DNA from: Perkinsus chesapeaki
Taxonomy: Eukaryota > Perkinsozoa > Perkinsida > Perkinsidae
Direction: 5' to 3'
NCBI GenBank assembly: GCA_013115145.1
Contig: JAAPAO010000055.1
Span: 35,985-99,984 of the forward strand
DNA: 64,000 bases
The notes below the pieces were generated by a model. That model saw only the letters and a list, made by a program, of their open reading frames with translations, did not search any database and was not told the origin of the DNA. Below, piece by piece: positions 1 through 10,954 of this stretch. A program made the position numbers and the translations under genes. The first letter of the stretch is position 1. Every line of letters begins with the position of its first letter.

Positions 1-3000
1 TTTTTGACTTGCTATTATCAGGTTGCAAAATCACGGTTAATTTGCCGTACCAGGATGCTGGTAGTCAACCTTTACAGGGGGACGCACATTTCGTGTCGCG
101 GATACTTGAACCCATGGGCTGCAAGGTTGAAAAGAGCAAGGGTGGATGGACGACCGTCACTGGTGAGATCCTGTTCCAACTTTTGACGTGGACCGGACAA
201 TACTCATTTAGTGTAGTACTAATTAAATACTGTAGTTTTGTAATATTAGCAGCACTGGTATTTTTATTAATGATTTCTAGTGCAGCGGAATTACTTTGGA
301 AAAAGTGAATACTATTGAACATTTCAGGCCCCCCTGGTGGTGAGTTGAAGGCGATAGGATCGATTGATATGTCGGATATGACTGATGCATTCCTCACGGC
401 TGCTGTGCTGATGGCACTTGCTAAGGTCAGTGTCGAATGCAGCAGTTTACAGGACTACTTGACAAGTCGACAGCGCATCGTGTATTTCGCGAAAACTAAA
501 CCCTTCACGGTGCCATGACTCACGATACAATACAGGTGTCGCGAGTCAATTACCAGTCGTGATACAATTTGTATCGGTTGGATAACTTCTCGCTGGGGAC
601 TTGAAGTAGCCCCCTTTCTGACTGTGTAAAAAAGTCCCTTTATGGAACGTATATTGCTTCCAGATCACCAGTGCTTGCTGGTCGGGAGAGTTGCTTAGCT
701 TTCTCGGTTCAGGGTGAAAGTGCTATCACTAATGTGGCAAACCAGCGAGTGAAGGAATGCGACAGGATAGCCGCGATGGCCCAGAATATTAACTTGTACG
801 AATTGGGGATCGATTTAGCGGCGTCTCGAGATCCCTGACCTCAGATGTTTTTGTGCCAAAGTGGCCGAGGAGCGTCCTGATGGTTTGGTGATTCACGGTG
901 GCCCGCCGCCTACCACCGTCGAGCGTGTCACTACAGACAGCCATGATGACCATCGAGTGGCTATGTCGATTGCAGTTCTCGCGACGAGGTGGGTGCTCGT
1001 CATTCCGACCCAACGGAACTCACTTGTCAGATTCCCTGCTGGAGCTATTTGCATTGGCGAGCCAAGATGTGTTGAGAAGACCTTCTCGGACTTTTGGGAT
1101 GTAAGGGGGCGGCGGCGGTGCTCGCTCTATAGTTTTATGTGTGTGTTTTCCACGGACCAAGCCTTGCATGCCCAGCGAGTGTGTCTCCACTATAGAGTAT
1201 ATTAGTTCTTCCTGGCAACCCGGGGGGATTGTGCTCACTTTTTAGTAGCACAGACTAGAAGCTATCAAAAGAGAAAGCAAGGGCAGCAAAAGTAACGAAA
1301 TGCGTTCCACTGCCGCACGAGCCGTCCATGCTACACAACGCGTCGAAATCTCATCAGTGGTTATGCGGGGTTCAAGAGGATCTTTTCGAAAGTATTTTGA
1401 CATATACGTACAAAAACTCCTTACATTACGGAACGTTGTCCACCTAAGGTCCTCGAGCTGCAGCTAGGCATCCCTGTTTCGGCTGCTGCTGCTGCCGCTG
1501 AGTCCAGGCTGTCTGATGGATGCAACGGTGCTGATGTGGTCATGTCCAATGAGGAGATCAAGGAGAATAGTTTTGCACCAAGGAGAATATTTTTGATAGG
1601 CATGAGGAATTGCGGAAAGACTTCCATAGGTGAGCTTCTCCCGCTGTTGAAATGTTAGCAAAGTTTGATACCGTGGATTCGAAGCTTCGGTTTGTGAATT
1701 TCGAGGCGCGTGACGCTGGTCTCCTCAACTGTTCTAATCAGGTAAGAGTCTGGCGGCCGCCATCGGGTGGAAGTTCCTGGACATGGATGCCGAGCTAGAG
1801 CAGCAGCTCGGGGTCACCGTCACGGACTATGTTAAAAAAGAAGGCTGGAAGGAATTCCGCAGAGTCGAGCTCGAGCTGCTCCATTCCATTCTGGAAAGTA
1901 CGCCACCCTTCCGAGTTGGCTCCTTAGTGGCTTTGTTGTACAGATGAGTCTCCTGAGAGAACTATCGTGTCATGTGGTGGAGGTATAGTCGAAATCCCTC
2001 GAGCAGTTACCGTATTAGCCCAGCAACCGTATGTTGTGTGGTTGCGGATGGAGGAGAAGGATGTTGTGGTGAGCCACTTAGGGGCTTATATGCAATGAAG
2101 GAGTGCTCGGAATGCTTGAGTATCCGGGCTCTAAGCATGCATTATGCTCATCATGTTTGAACTTTTACTCTGCTCTCTGGGGCGCGTTCATTACCCCGTC
2201 GGCCTGTGGCATCAACTGTTTTCCTTCCATGTCGTCAGCACTCAACCTGAGGCATTTCGTGCCTTGAGTGCATTTGCCGGTTCAAGATGGATCGACTACA
2301 GTAGTCCTTTGTTTTGCATGTACTTCGACATATTGCAGTGTAATGAAGGCTTTGTTATTATACCGTCACACTGTGATGAACACAGTGAACTACCTGACCA
2401 TTCAGTGAACAGCGTTCACATCTCATCTGGTTGGAACTATCGCTTCTGGTTTCTTCAGGCGGCCAACACCGGTCCCGATGGTAAGCCGGCCTACGGTGAG
2501 CCTGTTGAAGTTGTGTACGGAAGGAGGAGAGACAAGTTCCTCGAAGCCAGCAAATTCGAGGTGAGCACTCGACCACGACTGCCGTGCAGCAAAAATCCTC
2601 AGTGCAAAATATCAGACGCAAATAGGATTATTAAGAAATAGTATTTTGGTAAGTATTTATGATACTACTATTGTGAGGCAAGACCGTTTGATTATACAAT
2701 AAAGCCACTGCAGGGTACGTATGATTGGTGCACTGGGAGACCACCCATCCTAGCTTTTCATAGCCATCGAGCTCCATATAGTACGCAATTGAAAACAGGA
2801 CAGCTAGTAGGAGTATCGACATTGGATGTATAATACCGTTTTGCTCTATTAAGTAGAGCAGGGAAAATTCTAAGTCAAGCTAAACCAGTCTTGTATGATT
2901 CACTGCACATCATGCGCAATGTGATCCACTATTGGTTTCAAGGTTGCCTTGCCTCCGCGGCCCGCGAATCCCCAGGCGGTCCCGGGTCACATCGCCTCCT

Positions 3001-6000
3001 GTCGGTCCATGGCAGTCCGAGTCCTTCAAGCCTGGATCAATCGTCTCGATTCACTGGACGCCAACGGCCGTCCGGCGCTTCCCGCGAAATATAGTGAGTA
3101 CCAAGCCCGGTGTATAGCTCATTGCATTTAAGGTACATTCACATGCCTCACTCTGGAAAGCTATGCACACGCCGATCCTAGCATCGGGGAGATGGCCGGG
3201 ACTTCTGCGGTGGAAGTACGAGTTGACCTCCTTAAGGAGCCGATGGAAGCTGTTAGACAACTACAGTAGGTTCCGCCAAATCTTATTTGCCTTCCCACTT
3301 TCTGGGATTCTTGCTGCACTGACAAGCTATAACGGAAGGGTGCTTTGCTATTGCATACTGTAGAATATCAGACTTTGCTTTTTTTGCTAAATTGTGCAAT
3401 CTACTCAACCATATGGTAGTTTTGTATCAAACCACAATGCCCGGTATCCTATTATCATTCGCAAGTATGTTGTACATAGCGGCGAAGTACCACGAACTCT
3501 ACGAGAGCCTATGTGGCACATAGGATATACAGCTCATGTCCCAATCAGATACGCATCCTCGTTCACTGGAGAGTTACCGATCATAGCAACTGTCCGCAGC
3601 GCCTCTGAAGGCGGCAAATTCAACGAGTCAGACACGCGCTATTGGGATCTCGTCGATCAGGTAGCCTCCAGCCACTGTGAGCACTTAGTGTCACCGATTG
3701 TTTGCAGATGAGCCGATCATGCTGCGTATCATATATTGATATTGAGATTTCTAGAACATCTGAGGCCCTCTTCCCGAAGCCCGTCACTGGCGTCGGCTAC
3801 ATTGCCAGCCAGCACTTCCTGAGACCTCCTACGGGCGGTCGACTAGAGGTCAATCGCGCCTTCGATGAGGTACATATTAATGCATGTACCTGCCCCTTGA
3901 AGGTTCACCTCTTCTTGTTTCAGGTCCTACAGCCATGGTGGTCAGCGGTGGGTAAGGTTGTTTACACTGCATCCTCGGAAGCCGATGCCAGCTTAGTCTT
4001 GGCTGCCCAAGTAAGACGTGTCTCGTGTGCTTCCTCTGAGACCTCTTTCCAGGCTGAAAAGCTGAGGGAGATATCGAAGCCTTCCATTGGCCTATGTATG
4101 GGACCCAGGGGCGCGATCTCTCGGGTAGGTCCTGCGACCGGGAGGCACCTAGTGCAACGATTACGACTCAGATCATGAACCCCTACTGGACGCCTGTTCG
4201 CCACCCTGCCATGGCTGCGGCGGCACCTGGGCAGCTCTCGTTGCAGGAGCTCTGCAATGTCCGACAGACACTTCACATCGGGACGGCCGGCCAGGCAAAG
4301 GCTGCTAAGAGGTACTTTCTCATGGTGGCTCTATCCGCGGTGATTGTCTTCAGATATTACGTTTTCGGCAGTCCAGTGACCAAGTCTCCATCACCTGCAT
4401 TGCATAACTACATCTTCAAAACCTTCGGACTGCCCCACGAGTAAGCAGGCTGCCTGTAGCTTACACCACGCTTTTCGTGCTCGAAAAGATACTCTCGTTA
4501 TGAAACGAAGAGCCTGGAGGATGTCCTCTCTGTGATGGCCCAGGATGACTTTGGCGGTGCAAGCATCACCATACCACTTAAGGAGAAGGTGAGGGTCTGT
4601 CACATCCTCGAGGTCATTGACGAGCATCCGATGTCCCCAGTGGGGATACATTGGATGTTTCCTTCGACTAGGAACATATCTCATATTATATCTTCACACT
4701 AGGAATGCTTTTGAACGTTCCAAGAGCACCTTCGATAAGGCTGGATGGTTCTTTGGTCATACCCTTATTGTTAGGTCTTTGCAGCTGTGTCTGGCGGCGC
4801 TCATGGCAAAATAACGGAGCTGGCCTTGTCGGCTCATGCTGTTAACACGATCGTTAAGCATGATGATGGATCCTTCTCGTTCCACAACACAGATACTCTG
4901 GCGCTAGCGGAATCTATGTAAGATATTTTATTGCGCACTATGTAGAGGGATGAGAGCTTCTGTTACACCAACTTATGAATCATAGACTATGATATAGCTC
5001 TAATAAAATGATCAAGCACGCAGTATTGAGAGAATAATCGGAAGAGTAGGGTATGTTGTATTATTTCGCAGGGAGGTTTAGAATATAATTCTTCAAAATC
5101 TAGATCTATATTTTGGAATAAAACCATCCTAGCAGTGCTAGAGTATTAGTACGTTGATTCTGTAGCGCGACTTGGTTGCCACCTAAGAGCGTTGTAGTCT
5201 ACAACTTGTAGAGATGCATTGGAATGCATACCAACCGTTTGCATACTCTCCGTATAGTGAACGTTCTGAAAGAGTTCCTTCTTAGTCGTAACAAGGCGGC
5301 TTTGGCTTCGACGTGTCTGGTGGTTGGTACTGGAGGGGCCGCTCGAGGCGCTTGTGCAGCCGCTGAATTGCTGGGAATGGATAAGATATATGTCTGGGGA
5401 AGAGATGAGAAGAAGGCAGCTAGTCTCGCCAAGGACTTTGAAAACGGTCAGGTGAGAGTCAAGTTGCCTTTGCCCGCTTTTATGAAATATTTATGCCACC
5501 TCCTAATTGCATTTATATATTAATGTCTCAATTAGGTATGCCCCTCCAAGCCCACTTCAGTAGGGTTTGATGTTATCATTGGTTGTGTACCAGCTAATGA
5601 TTCCCAATCGTGGCCGAAGTGGTGGTTCGCTAGGGATACGTTGATACTGGAAATGGCGTAAGCTCCGAGAACCTCTGATGCGGAGCACTGAGGAGTCCGT
5701 TGGGTCCTCGTGGCTGTTTGACACCGCACCTCTTACATTCACATTGTTAAATAGGGAGGTGTATATATAGGATCCCGTTTATACTTATTGATATACGTAG
5801 TATCTTGTATCTAGGCTCATGCTTCGTCGAAGAATCTTCGATAGCTTCACATCGGTTTCTTTGCCGGAAAACCTTTTTTGCGTCGGACTATCAGAACCGG
5901 AGACACTGTAGTGTCTCCGGTGCGCGCAATGCACGAAGATTTTTAAATTTTCATTTTTTTAAATTTTCTAACTCAAAAAACTGAAATTTAGGTAGATTCT

Positions 6001-6571
6001 GAATCTCCGTGGAATTCTCTATCGAATAGGGCCGATAGTTCACTCTGTCCTTTTTGGACACTTAATCTCGAAAATTTGGCACCCGTGTGTAGTTCTCTCG
6101 AGCGCATACTCGATCTAACTTTTTCATTAACCTTCTTCGTTTCGGTCTACCAAGCCCAAACACACTGTACGGCACAGTCTATATCTCTCTCTCTCAGAGA
6201 AATGGATTTATATACTTAATACGAGCATATCGATATTCTTCGTTGTTATTTCATTCACTAGTAGTACCAATCTAAATTGCAGTTACATCCCACAGAGGAC
6301 GCCTTTGACGATGGCAGGTGAAGAACTGGGATGTCATAACATAGTTTACGGACTAGAGATCCTGGTAAGGGACCCTCTCCTTCTGCTTTTAGCATCATGT
6401 CATACTCAGGTCCTCCAAGGTATAGAACAGAGCATGTTGTGGACAGGTATGCCAAGGGAGTCCTTTGGCGATGACGTGTAAGCTCTGCTACTGCCGCCTA
6501 ATGCTTGGCATGGTTCTTCTCGCAGGTACGGACCAGTCGTTCAGTTTTACACTCAGACCAACAGTAGTTGA
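1..6571 (+). CDS. ARO1: Pentafunctional AROM polypeptide, 3' part (EPSP synthase to shikimate dehydrogenase)
   Basis: AROM carries out steps two to six of the shikimate pathway to EPSP, in the order DHQ synthase, EPSP synthase, shikimate kinase, dehydroquinase, shikimate dehydrogenase. The DHQ synthase part lies upstream of the window. Spliced exons show EPSP synthase motifs (DMTDAFLT near 375; NQRVKECDR near 740; DDHRVAM near 946; [11 protein letters not shown] near 1070). Shikimate kinase has its P-loop [11 protein letters not shown] at 1599-1629 and a CGGGIVE motif near 1975. Type I dehydroquinase shows VRVDLL near 3207, PIIATVRS near 3580 and MGPRGAISR near 4098. Shikimate dehydrogenase shows [14 protein letters not shown] near 4366, SITIPLKEK near 4565 and GTGGAARG near 5326. 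An intron at 5658-6282 joins LEMA to YIPQRTPL. The last exon is reached through a 48-nt intron starting at 6478, giving the stop at 6569-6571. Without that splice the frame would stop at 6479. There are about 15 introns. Confidence 0.93.
5897..5920. repeat. Perfect hairpin inside the last long AROM intron
   Basis: An 11-bp perfect inverted repeat (ccggagacact and its complement) with a 2-nt loop. It sits in the 625-nt intron 5658-6282 and is followed by an AT-rich tract with T and A runs (about 5940-5990). No function can be assigned. Confidence 0.75.
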
Positions 6572-6671
6572 TTTTATTGACTTTTATTCGCCGAATGATG
6601 TTTACTCTCTCTCTTTAGCCTTTCATCGGCTCCCATTGTATCATCGGAGTTGTGTAGTTAATTATTACCAG

Positions 6672-6745
6672 AATAGTTGTCCTCGCCGGGGATCGAACCT
6701 GCGCGATGTAAAAAGCGCGCGCCCTGCTGATTTTTCCATTTCCTC
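6672..6745 (-). other. tRNA-like relic (B-box-like sequence)
   Basis: Read on the minus strand, this stretch holds GGTTCGATCCCCGGCGAGGAC, which resembles a tRNA T-arm plus the 3' acceptor side. It is preceded by a GC-rich stem-like segment around a T-rich loop. The T-stem has mismatches and no matching 5' acceptor strand is visible. It looks like a decayed tRNA or tRNA-derived element between AROM and the next gene, not a working tRNA. Confidence 0.35.
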
Positions 6746-6801
6746 TTGTCACCAACCGTGCTTTCGATGGCGCGATGTTACTATGCCCTTTCAGTCTTAG
6801 T

Positions 6802-9579
6802 ATGTTGCCATTAAGTGTCGAGGCCGGACACGAGGATGGCATTGTTTTACCGAACTTCTCATATGGAGATGACTACCGGCCCCCTCAGCCTTCCACCCAG
6901 CAACACAGAAGAAGGCTTGGACTTGGTCGCCCGACACTGGAACGCTACACCACACTAGCCTCTAAAATTGTACTATTTCTCGGGTGCATAGTGGCGGCCC
7001 TGTCCGTTTTAATGGTCGTGGTATCACCTATAGGGCTGGGTAAGGAGGTCAATTGCACCAGGTCACATGAGATGCGGGGCGATAGATATGCGTGGACTGG
7101 GTTGACTAGTAGTGACGAGGATTTTGTAAGCCGTTATTCTGGCAGTGAATTCAAGTATGGTATTAAGCAGTTCGGTAGAGTAGATCCCGTGACGGGTAGT
7201 ATAGAGTATAGAAATGTGACCGGTATATTATCAGAAATTGAAGCTACAAATGAGAGCACACAAGTGTTGTTATTATTGCATGGTAACAGGGGCACTTACG
7301 GCAACTTTGATGAGCTGGCAGCTACACTTTATCGGGATTGGTCCGCGGAAGACGGTCTCCAGCGGACTATGGTATTGGCTCTCGATTTTTACGAGGAGCC
7401 CAATGCCTTCCATCCGTCGGTCGTCGAGGCTCAGGCGGACTTTGCTCGTGGTGTAATGGCCGGCGTTTGCACTAGGGGTATCTCCTGTGCCATTGTGGGT
7501 CATAGTATGGGCGGAGTTGTGGCCTCTATAGCGATCTCTAAGTCCAGTAAGGATATTGTGGCCAACGTGGTAGCGTTGGTGACGGTGTCGGCACCATTGA
7601 AAACCCATCCGGCTATGTTGGACTTTGGTTGGCAGCGAGTTTATGACGAAGTTCGAAGAGGGCTTGAGATGGTCCCCGTAGTGAGCATGACTGGTGGGGC
7701 AGCAGACTGGCAAGTTCCTATGGAGGACACTAAAGTTGATGGCCTTCCTCGGTTCCGATGGGCCCTGATGCCAGCGAGTGAGGGGGTGTATTCCCAAGGA
7801 GACCACATTGCAGTTATGTATTCTTATGAAGTACTCACCTATCAAGTAGTCCCAGCGATCGCTCGAGCGTTTAAATGGGACAAGGAGGAGGCCGTGATCG
7901 GTAGTAATGAGGATTTGGCCCAGTGGGTGACCAGTGTGGATCGGCCAGCACGGCGGATGGCCTTCGATGAGAAGTTGGATATGCCCGGAGACATGGTAGT
8001 ACAGGTGAAGCCAGTGGGAATGGGTAGCATCAGACAGATGTGGAATAGATATTTGGTGATAAATGCAGCTGAGAAAGGCGGAGCGGTGTTGGCGCTTCGC
8101 CGGGAAGCTCGCCACGGTAACTGTCCGGAAGTTAAATCCCTCGATTTCGACACCCGGGAGTTTCCTATGGTCCCAGCTCCCGAGCTATGCGAACATTGCT
8201 TCAAGCCGGCGAACCAGTCTGCTGTGATTTCGCTGTCGGGTCGGATTCTGCGCCTTACGAAGGTGCGAATTCGCGGTGCTATGTGGTGCATGTCGCCGCC
8301 TCTGGGGCCCGAGGTTGGGGCTGTGTTGGTTCCGCCGGGCCCCGGCTTCCAAGTAGGTCTAGCTCACCCCGGTGTAATGAAGTTGAAAGCAAGTAGTCCT
8401 TATAAGCAGTACGAGATGAAGGTTAGAACGCAGAATGGCGGCATGCACTTTGCTTGTTTATCGAGCGATCTGAGCATCAGTGGTGACGAGAATGCCATCC
8501 TGTCCGCTGCGGAGTCGTCGATTACCTCCGGTTACTCTTTGGTGATGGCTCCCTCAGTCTTGAAGGGAGACGGTCAAAGACGACGAGGGTCGACTGGTTA
8601 TGACACACTAGTGGTCATATCGGCTTCTAATAGAGTAGGCAACATTACTGTTGATTATAGTAAAGCCCGCGTGCCCACACTTATGCGGATGTTACTTACT
8701 AGCTGGCCCTATCTATTGGGGTCATTGCAGGTCCTGCTGGCCCTGCAGGTCCTGTTTTCCGCCACTGCTACCCCTTCCAGAGCTACTTCAACTATTTCCC
8801 CAGTCGCAGTGGTATCATATTTCCTTTTATCTACACTATTTATACCATTATTATTATCTACAAGTACTTTATCTCTGGTACTTATGTCATTATATGCATT
8901 AGTTCTCCATGCAGGAGCATACGGGTGCCTAGGCCTAATCAGCAGCCGGGGGCCCAACCAGAGGAAGAGCCGTTACTCTGTGGAGGATGGCGACATCCCT
9001 CTGGAGCAGTTCTCGTATTCACCAGCTCCTTCTAAGCGTTCGTTCGTACATTACCTTGCATTGTCATCTTCTTTCGTCCTCTATCTCGTGCTGTTTCTAC
9101 TATGTCCGGGCATATTCGGTCACCTGGCTGCATTGGTCATAGGCTTCTGGTCTATGAGGCATAGCCCTTGTGAAGGAGCTCGACTAGCGGTGCTTGTATT
9201 GCTGCAGTCGTTTGCCATCAACTCCCTTCAATTCCTTTATACTGTCACTGCATTCCTGTCTAAGTTCCTGGCTGACAGGCCACACTCCATGGTAGGAGTC
9301 AGCCCTCTTGCCCCGGGGATTCCAGACGGCTGGGCTCTACTGGACGGGGCCGCTACAGCGGTGATGCCTATGGCTCTCGCTCTATGCCTTCTTGGTATTA
9401 GTAGCAGTAAAAGTGCCATGGGCAGTGTTGTCACTAGAGCGTCTATGATAATGGCTAGGGGCTGCCCGAGTCGGCTACCTATGGTTCTCATCATCACGGC
9501 GATAGCAGTGTCTTCAGCTGTCGGCTCTGGCTACTGGGATCTTCCTCTCTATTTCATGACAATAGCGTCTCAGTGGTAA
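6802..9579 (+). CDS. PGAP1: GPI inositol-deacylase, PGAP1/Bst1-like
   Basis: PGAP1 removes the acyl chain from the GPI inositol in the ER, which allows GPI-anchored proteins to be exported. This is a single-exon frame of 925 aa from the ATG at 6802. An in-frame ATG at 6775 exists, but a TTAG acceptor-like site at 6797-6800 favours 6802. The N-terminus is cytosolic, followed by one membrane anchor (near residues 50-75). A lumenal lipase domain follows with nucleophile Ser235 in GHSMGG, a likely Asp302 (GGAAD) and a His335 in GDHIAVMYS. Several hydrophobic segments lie in the C-terminal third (from about nt 8690), as in PGAP1. Length is close to the family norm. It lies downstream of AROM on the same strand. 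The long open frame on the opposite strand is a shadow. Confidence 0.9.
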   Translation: MLPLSVEAGHEDGIVLPNFSYGDDYRPPQPSTQQHRRRLGLGRPTLERYTTLASKIVLFLGCIVAALSVLMVVVSPIGLGKEVNCTRSHEMRGDRYAWTGLTSSDEDFVSRYSGSEFKYGIKQFGRVDPVTGSIEYRNVTGILSEIEATNESTQVLLLLHGNRGTYGNFDELAATLYRDWSAEDGLQRTMVLALDFYEEPNAFHPSVVEAQADFARGVMAGVCTRGISCAIVGHSMGGVVASIAISKSSKDIVANVVALVTVSAPLKTHPAMLDFGWQRVYDEVRRGLEMVPVVSMTGGAADWQVPMEDTKVDGLPRFRWALMPASEGVYSQGDHIAVMYSYEVLTYQVVPAIARAFKWDKEEAVIGSNEDLAQWVTSVDRPARRMAFDEKLDMPGDMVVQVKPVGMGSIRQMWNRYLVINAAEKGGAVLALRREARHGNCPEVKSLDFDTREFPMVPAPELCEHCFKPANQSAVISLSGRILRLTKVRIRGAMWCMSPPLGPEVGAVLVPPGPGFQVGLAHPGVMKLKASSPYKQYEMKVRTQNGGMHFACLSSDLSISGDENAILSAAESSITSGYSLVMAPSVLKGDGQRRRGSTGYDTLVVISASNRVGNITVDYSKARVPTLMRMLLTSWPYLLGSLQVLLALQVLFSATATPSRATSTISPVAVVSYFLLSTLFIPLLLSTSTLSLVLMSLYALVLHAGAYGCLGLISSRGPNQRKSRYSVEDGDIPLEQFSYSPAPSKRSFVHYLALSSSFVLYLVLFLLCPGIFGHLAALVIGFWSMRHSPCEGARLAVLVLLQSFAINSLQFLYTVTAFLSKFLADRPHSMVGVSPLAPGIPDGWALLDGAATAVMPMALALCLLGISSSKSAMGSVVTRASMIMARGCPSRLPMVLIITAIAVSSAVGSGYWDLPLYFMTIASQW

Positions 9580-9629
9580 TAACGCTATAGCGCTTTCAGT
9601 GATGCTTATTTTTCCCTTTTAGTCTGGTA

Positions 9630-9881
9630 ATGGCGTACCTTTTGCTTCTGCTGGTCGGGGCGGCCAGGCCTCATAGTCAGGAGCTGTTCGAGGCCGTCCC
9701 TGCGATGTCGAGTAATGTGGCTTATGATGTTGGCCAAGAACAGCAGCAGTCATGGAGGCGGCGAGTGTTGCCTTATCCAGAGGGCAATGATAGAGAAGGA
9801 GGAGGGGATGGCTGGTGTGAACAAGGAGGCGGCAGTGCTCGCGATGAGTATGACGATTGGCCGCCCTATATGAGGTACTAA
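9630..9881 (+). CDS. Small secreted acidic/Gly-rich protein, 83 aa
   Basis: No recognised family. The ATG at 9630 follows a pyrimidine-rich TTTTAG acceptor at 9617-9622, which fits trans-splicing. It starts with a short hydrophobic signal-like segment (MAYLLLLLVGAARP). The rest is polar, with QEQQQ, an Arg-rich RRR patch, a Gly-rich stretch and an acidic/aromatic tail (DEYDDWPPYMRY). It begins only 50 nt after the PGAP1-like gene. Secretion is inferred from the N-terminus alone. Confidence 0.5.
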   Translation: MAYLLLLLVGAARPHSQELFEAVPAMSSNVAYDVGQEQQQSWRRRVLPYPEGNDREGGGDGWCEQGGGSARDEYDDWPPYMRY

Positions 9882-10000
9882 TGGGAAGCCCTGGGCAGTA
9901 GTCTCTTTCAAGTGCCCTCTAAGAAAAATTTCATAAGTGTAGGGTTATAAGCTATCATTCGTACGACTACCTTTCACTTATCACCCTTCGCTTCACACTC

Positions 10001-10323
10001 ATGTTACACGCGCCATCGGCGCTATTACAATTCGGCTACTTTGGGATTCTTCTTTCGTCTTTGGTCTCACACACTGGCATCTCTTATCCCTCAGAGTTAG
10101 CGTCAGTCCTCGGTCATCGGCCTCAACAGCGAGCTCTACCGCCGAGTCCGATATGAGCAGCGTTGGTAGCAGCGGTAGCGGTGAAGATGAGGAGGCAACA
10201 GTCAAGACTAGACGGCGGCCCCCACGGCAACAACACCTGAGCGCTGGAAGATCTCCGGCGACGATCGTCTCTATGAGGGGGCGACGGCGGGGACGAAATA
10301 GTCTGCCGAGAGGGAAAGTCTAG
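10001..10323 (+). CDS. Possible small secreted protein, overlapping two frames
   Basis: An ATG at 10001 opens a 51-aa frame with a hydrophobic N-terminus (FGYFGILLSSLVSHTGIS) that stops at 10156. A second frame continues from before 10153 to the stop at 10321-10323 and encodes a Ser-rich, then Arg-rich, basic segment. A short intron might join the two, but I could not place it confidently. No family is recognised. Both frames may be fortuitous. Confidence 0.3.
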
Positions 10324-10954
10324 CAATGGTACAACATTTATTTGAAACTGTAAATTATATGCATCACCAATGACAGAGGACGATAACGAGGGATGTTCCT
10401 GTCAACAACAACAACATCATCATCTTCCTCCTCCTCGTCTAGGATAATTGCAGCAGTAGTACCAGCAGCTGTTATCCTTGTATAAAGTACCAATCTTAAG
10501 TACTATTCCACCCACTTGCACCCACTGTATATAGTAGTGTTAGAGTTCAGTTGTTCTCAATGGTGAAGTCCCCAAGTATCTATTATAAAAACTTTTTGCT
10601 TGCTCTAAAGTCTCATCATGTTTTAGGACAGTCCGCTTCTGCCAGAAGCCTTCTGGTGCATATCTTTTATTAAGAGGGGCTGTCCGATACAGAGTTCTTC
10701 CACCATTTGCAGTGCATGTAGCTGCTGTATCAATGGCTATAATGTCTTTCATTTTCATTCAGCTTGTCGCACAGGGATATTAAGTATTAAAAGAAGGCAC
10801 GCGTTTGAGGTTTCGTCTCTGACCATGCTTTCTGTCGAGCTTCCGATTGTTATAGCCTTAAACTTGGATTCCAAAGTCGAGGCTATAACACTAACTCCAA
10901 ATTTCGGAAAACTTTCGCTTCCATCCGAAGCTGTATGAATGGGTAGCCTTCTGG
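10324..10954. other. Gene-poor stretch with inverted repeats
   Basis: No convincing exon is visible. A 72-aa minus-strand open frame (10540-10758) shows no family or splice support. Around 10849-10890 a 10-nt inverted repeat (gttatagcct / aggctataac) spans about 40 nt. Simple CAA/CAT/CCT repeats lie near 10400-10440. Confidence 0.4.

Noticed and set aside
7273-8115. 280-aa minus-strand open frame inside the PGAP1-like gene
   Set aside because: It is the antisense shadow of a well-supported coding region with catalytic motifs on the plus strand, and shows no domain.
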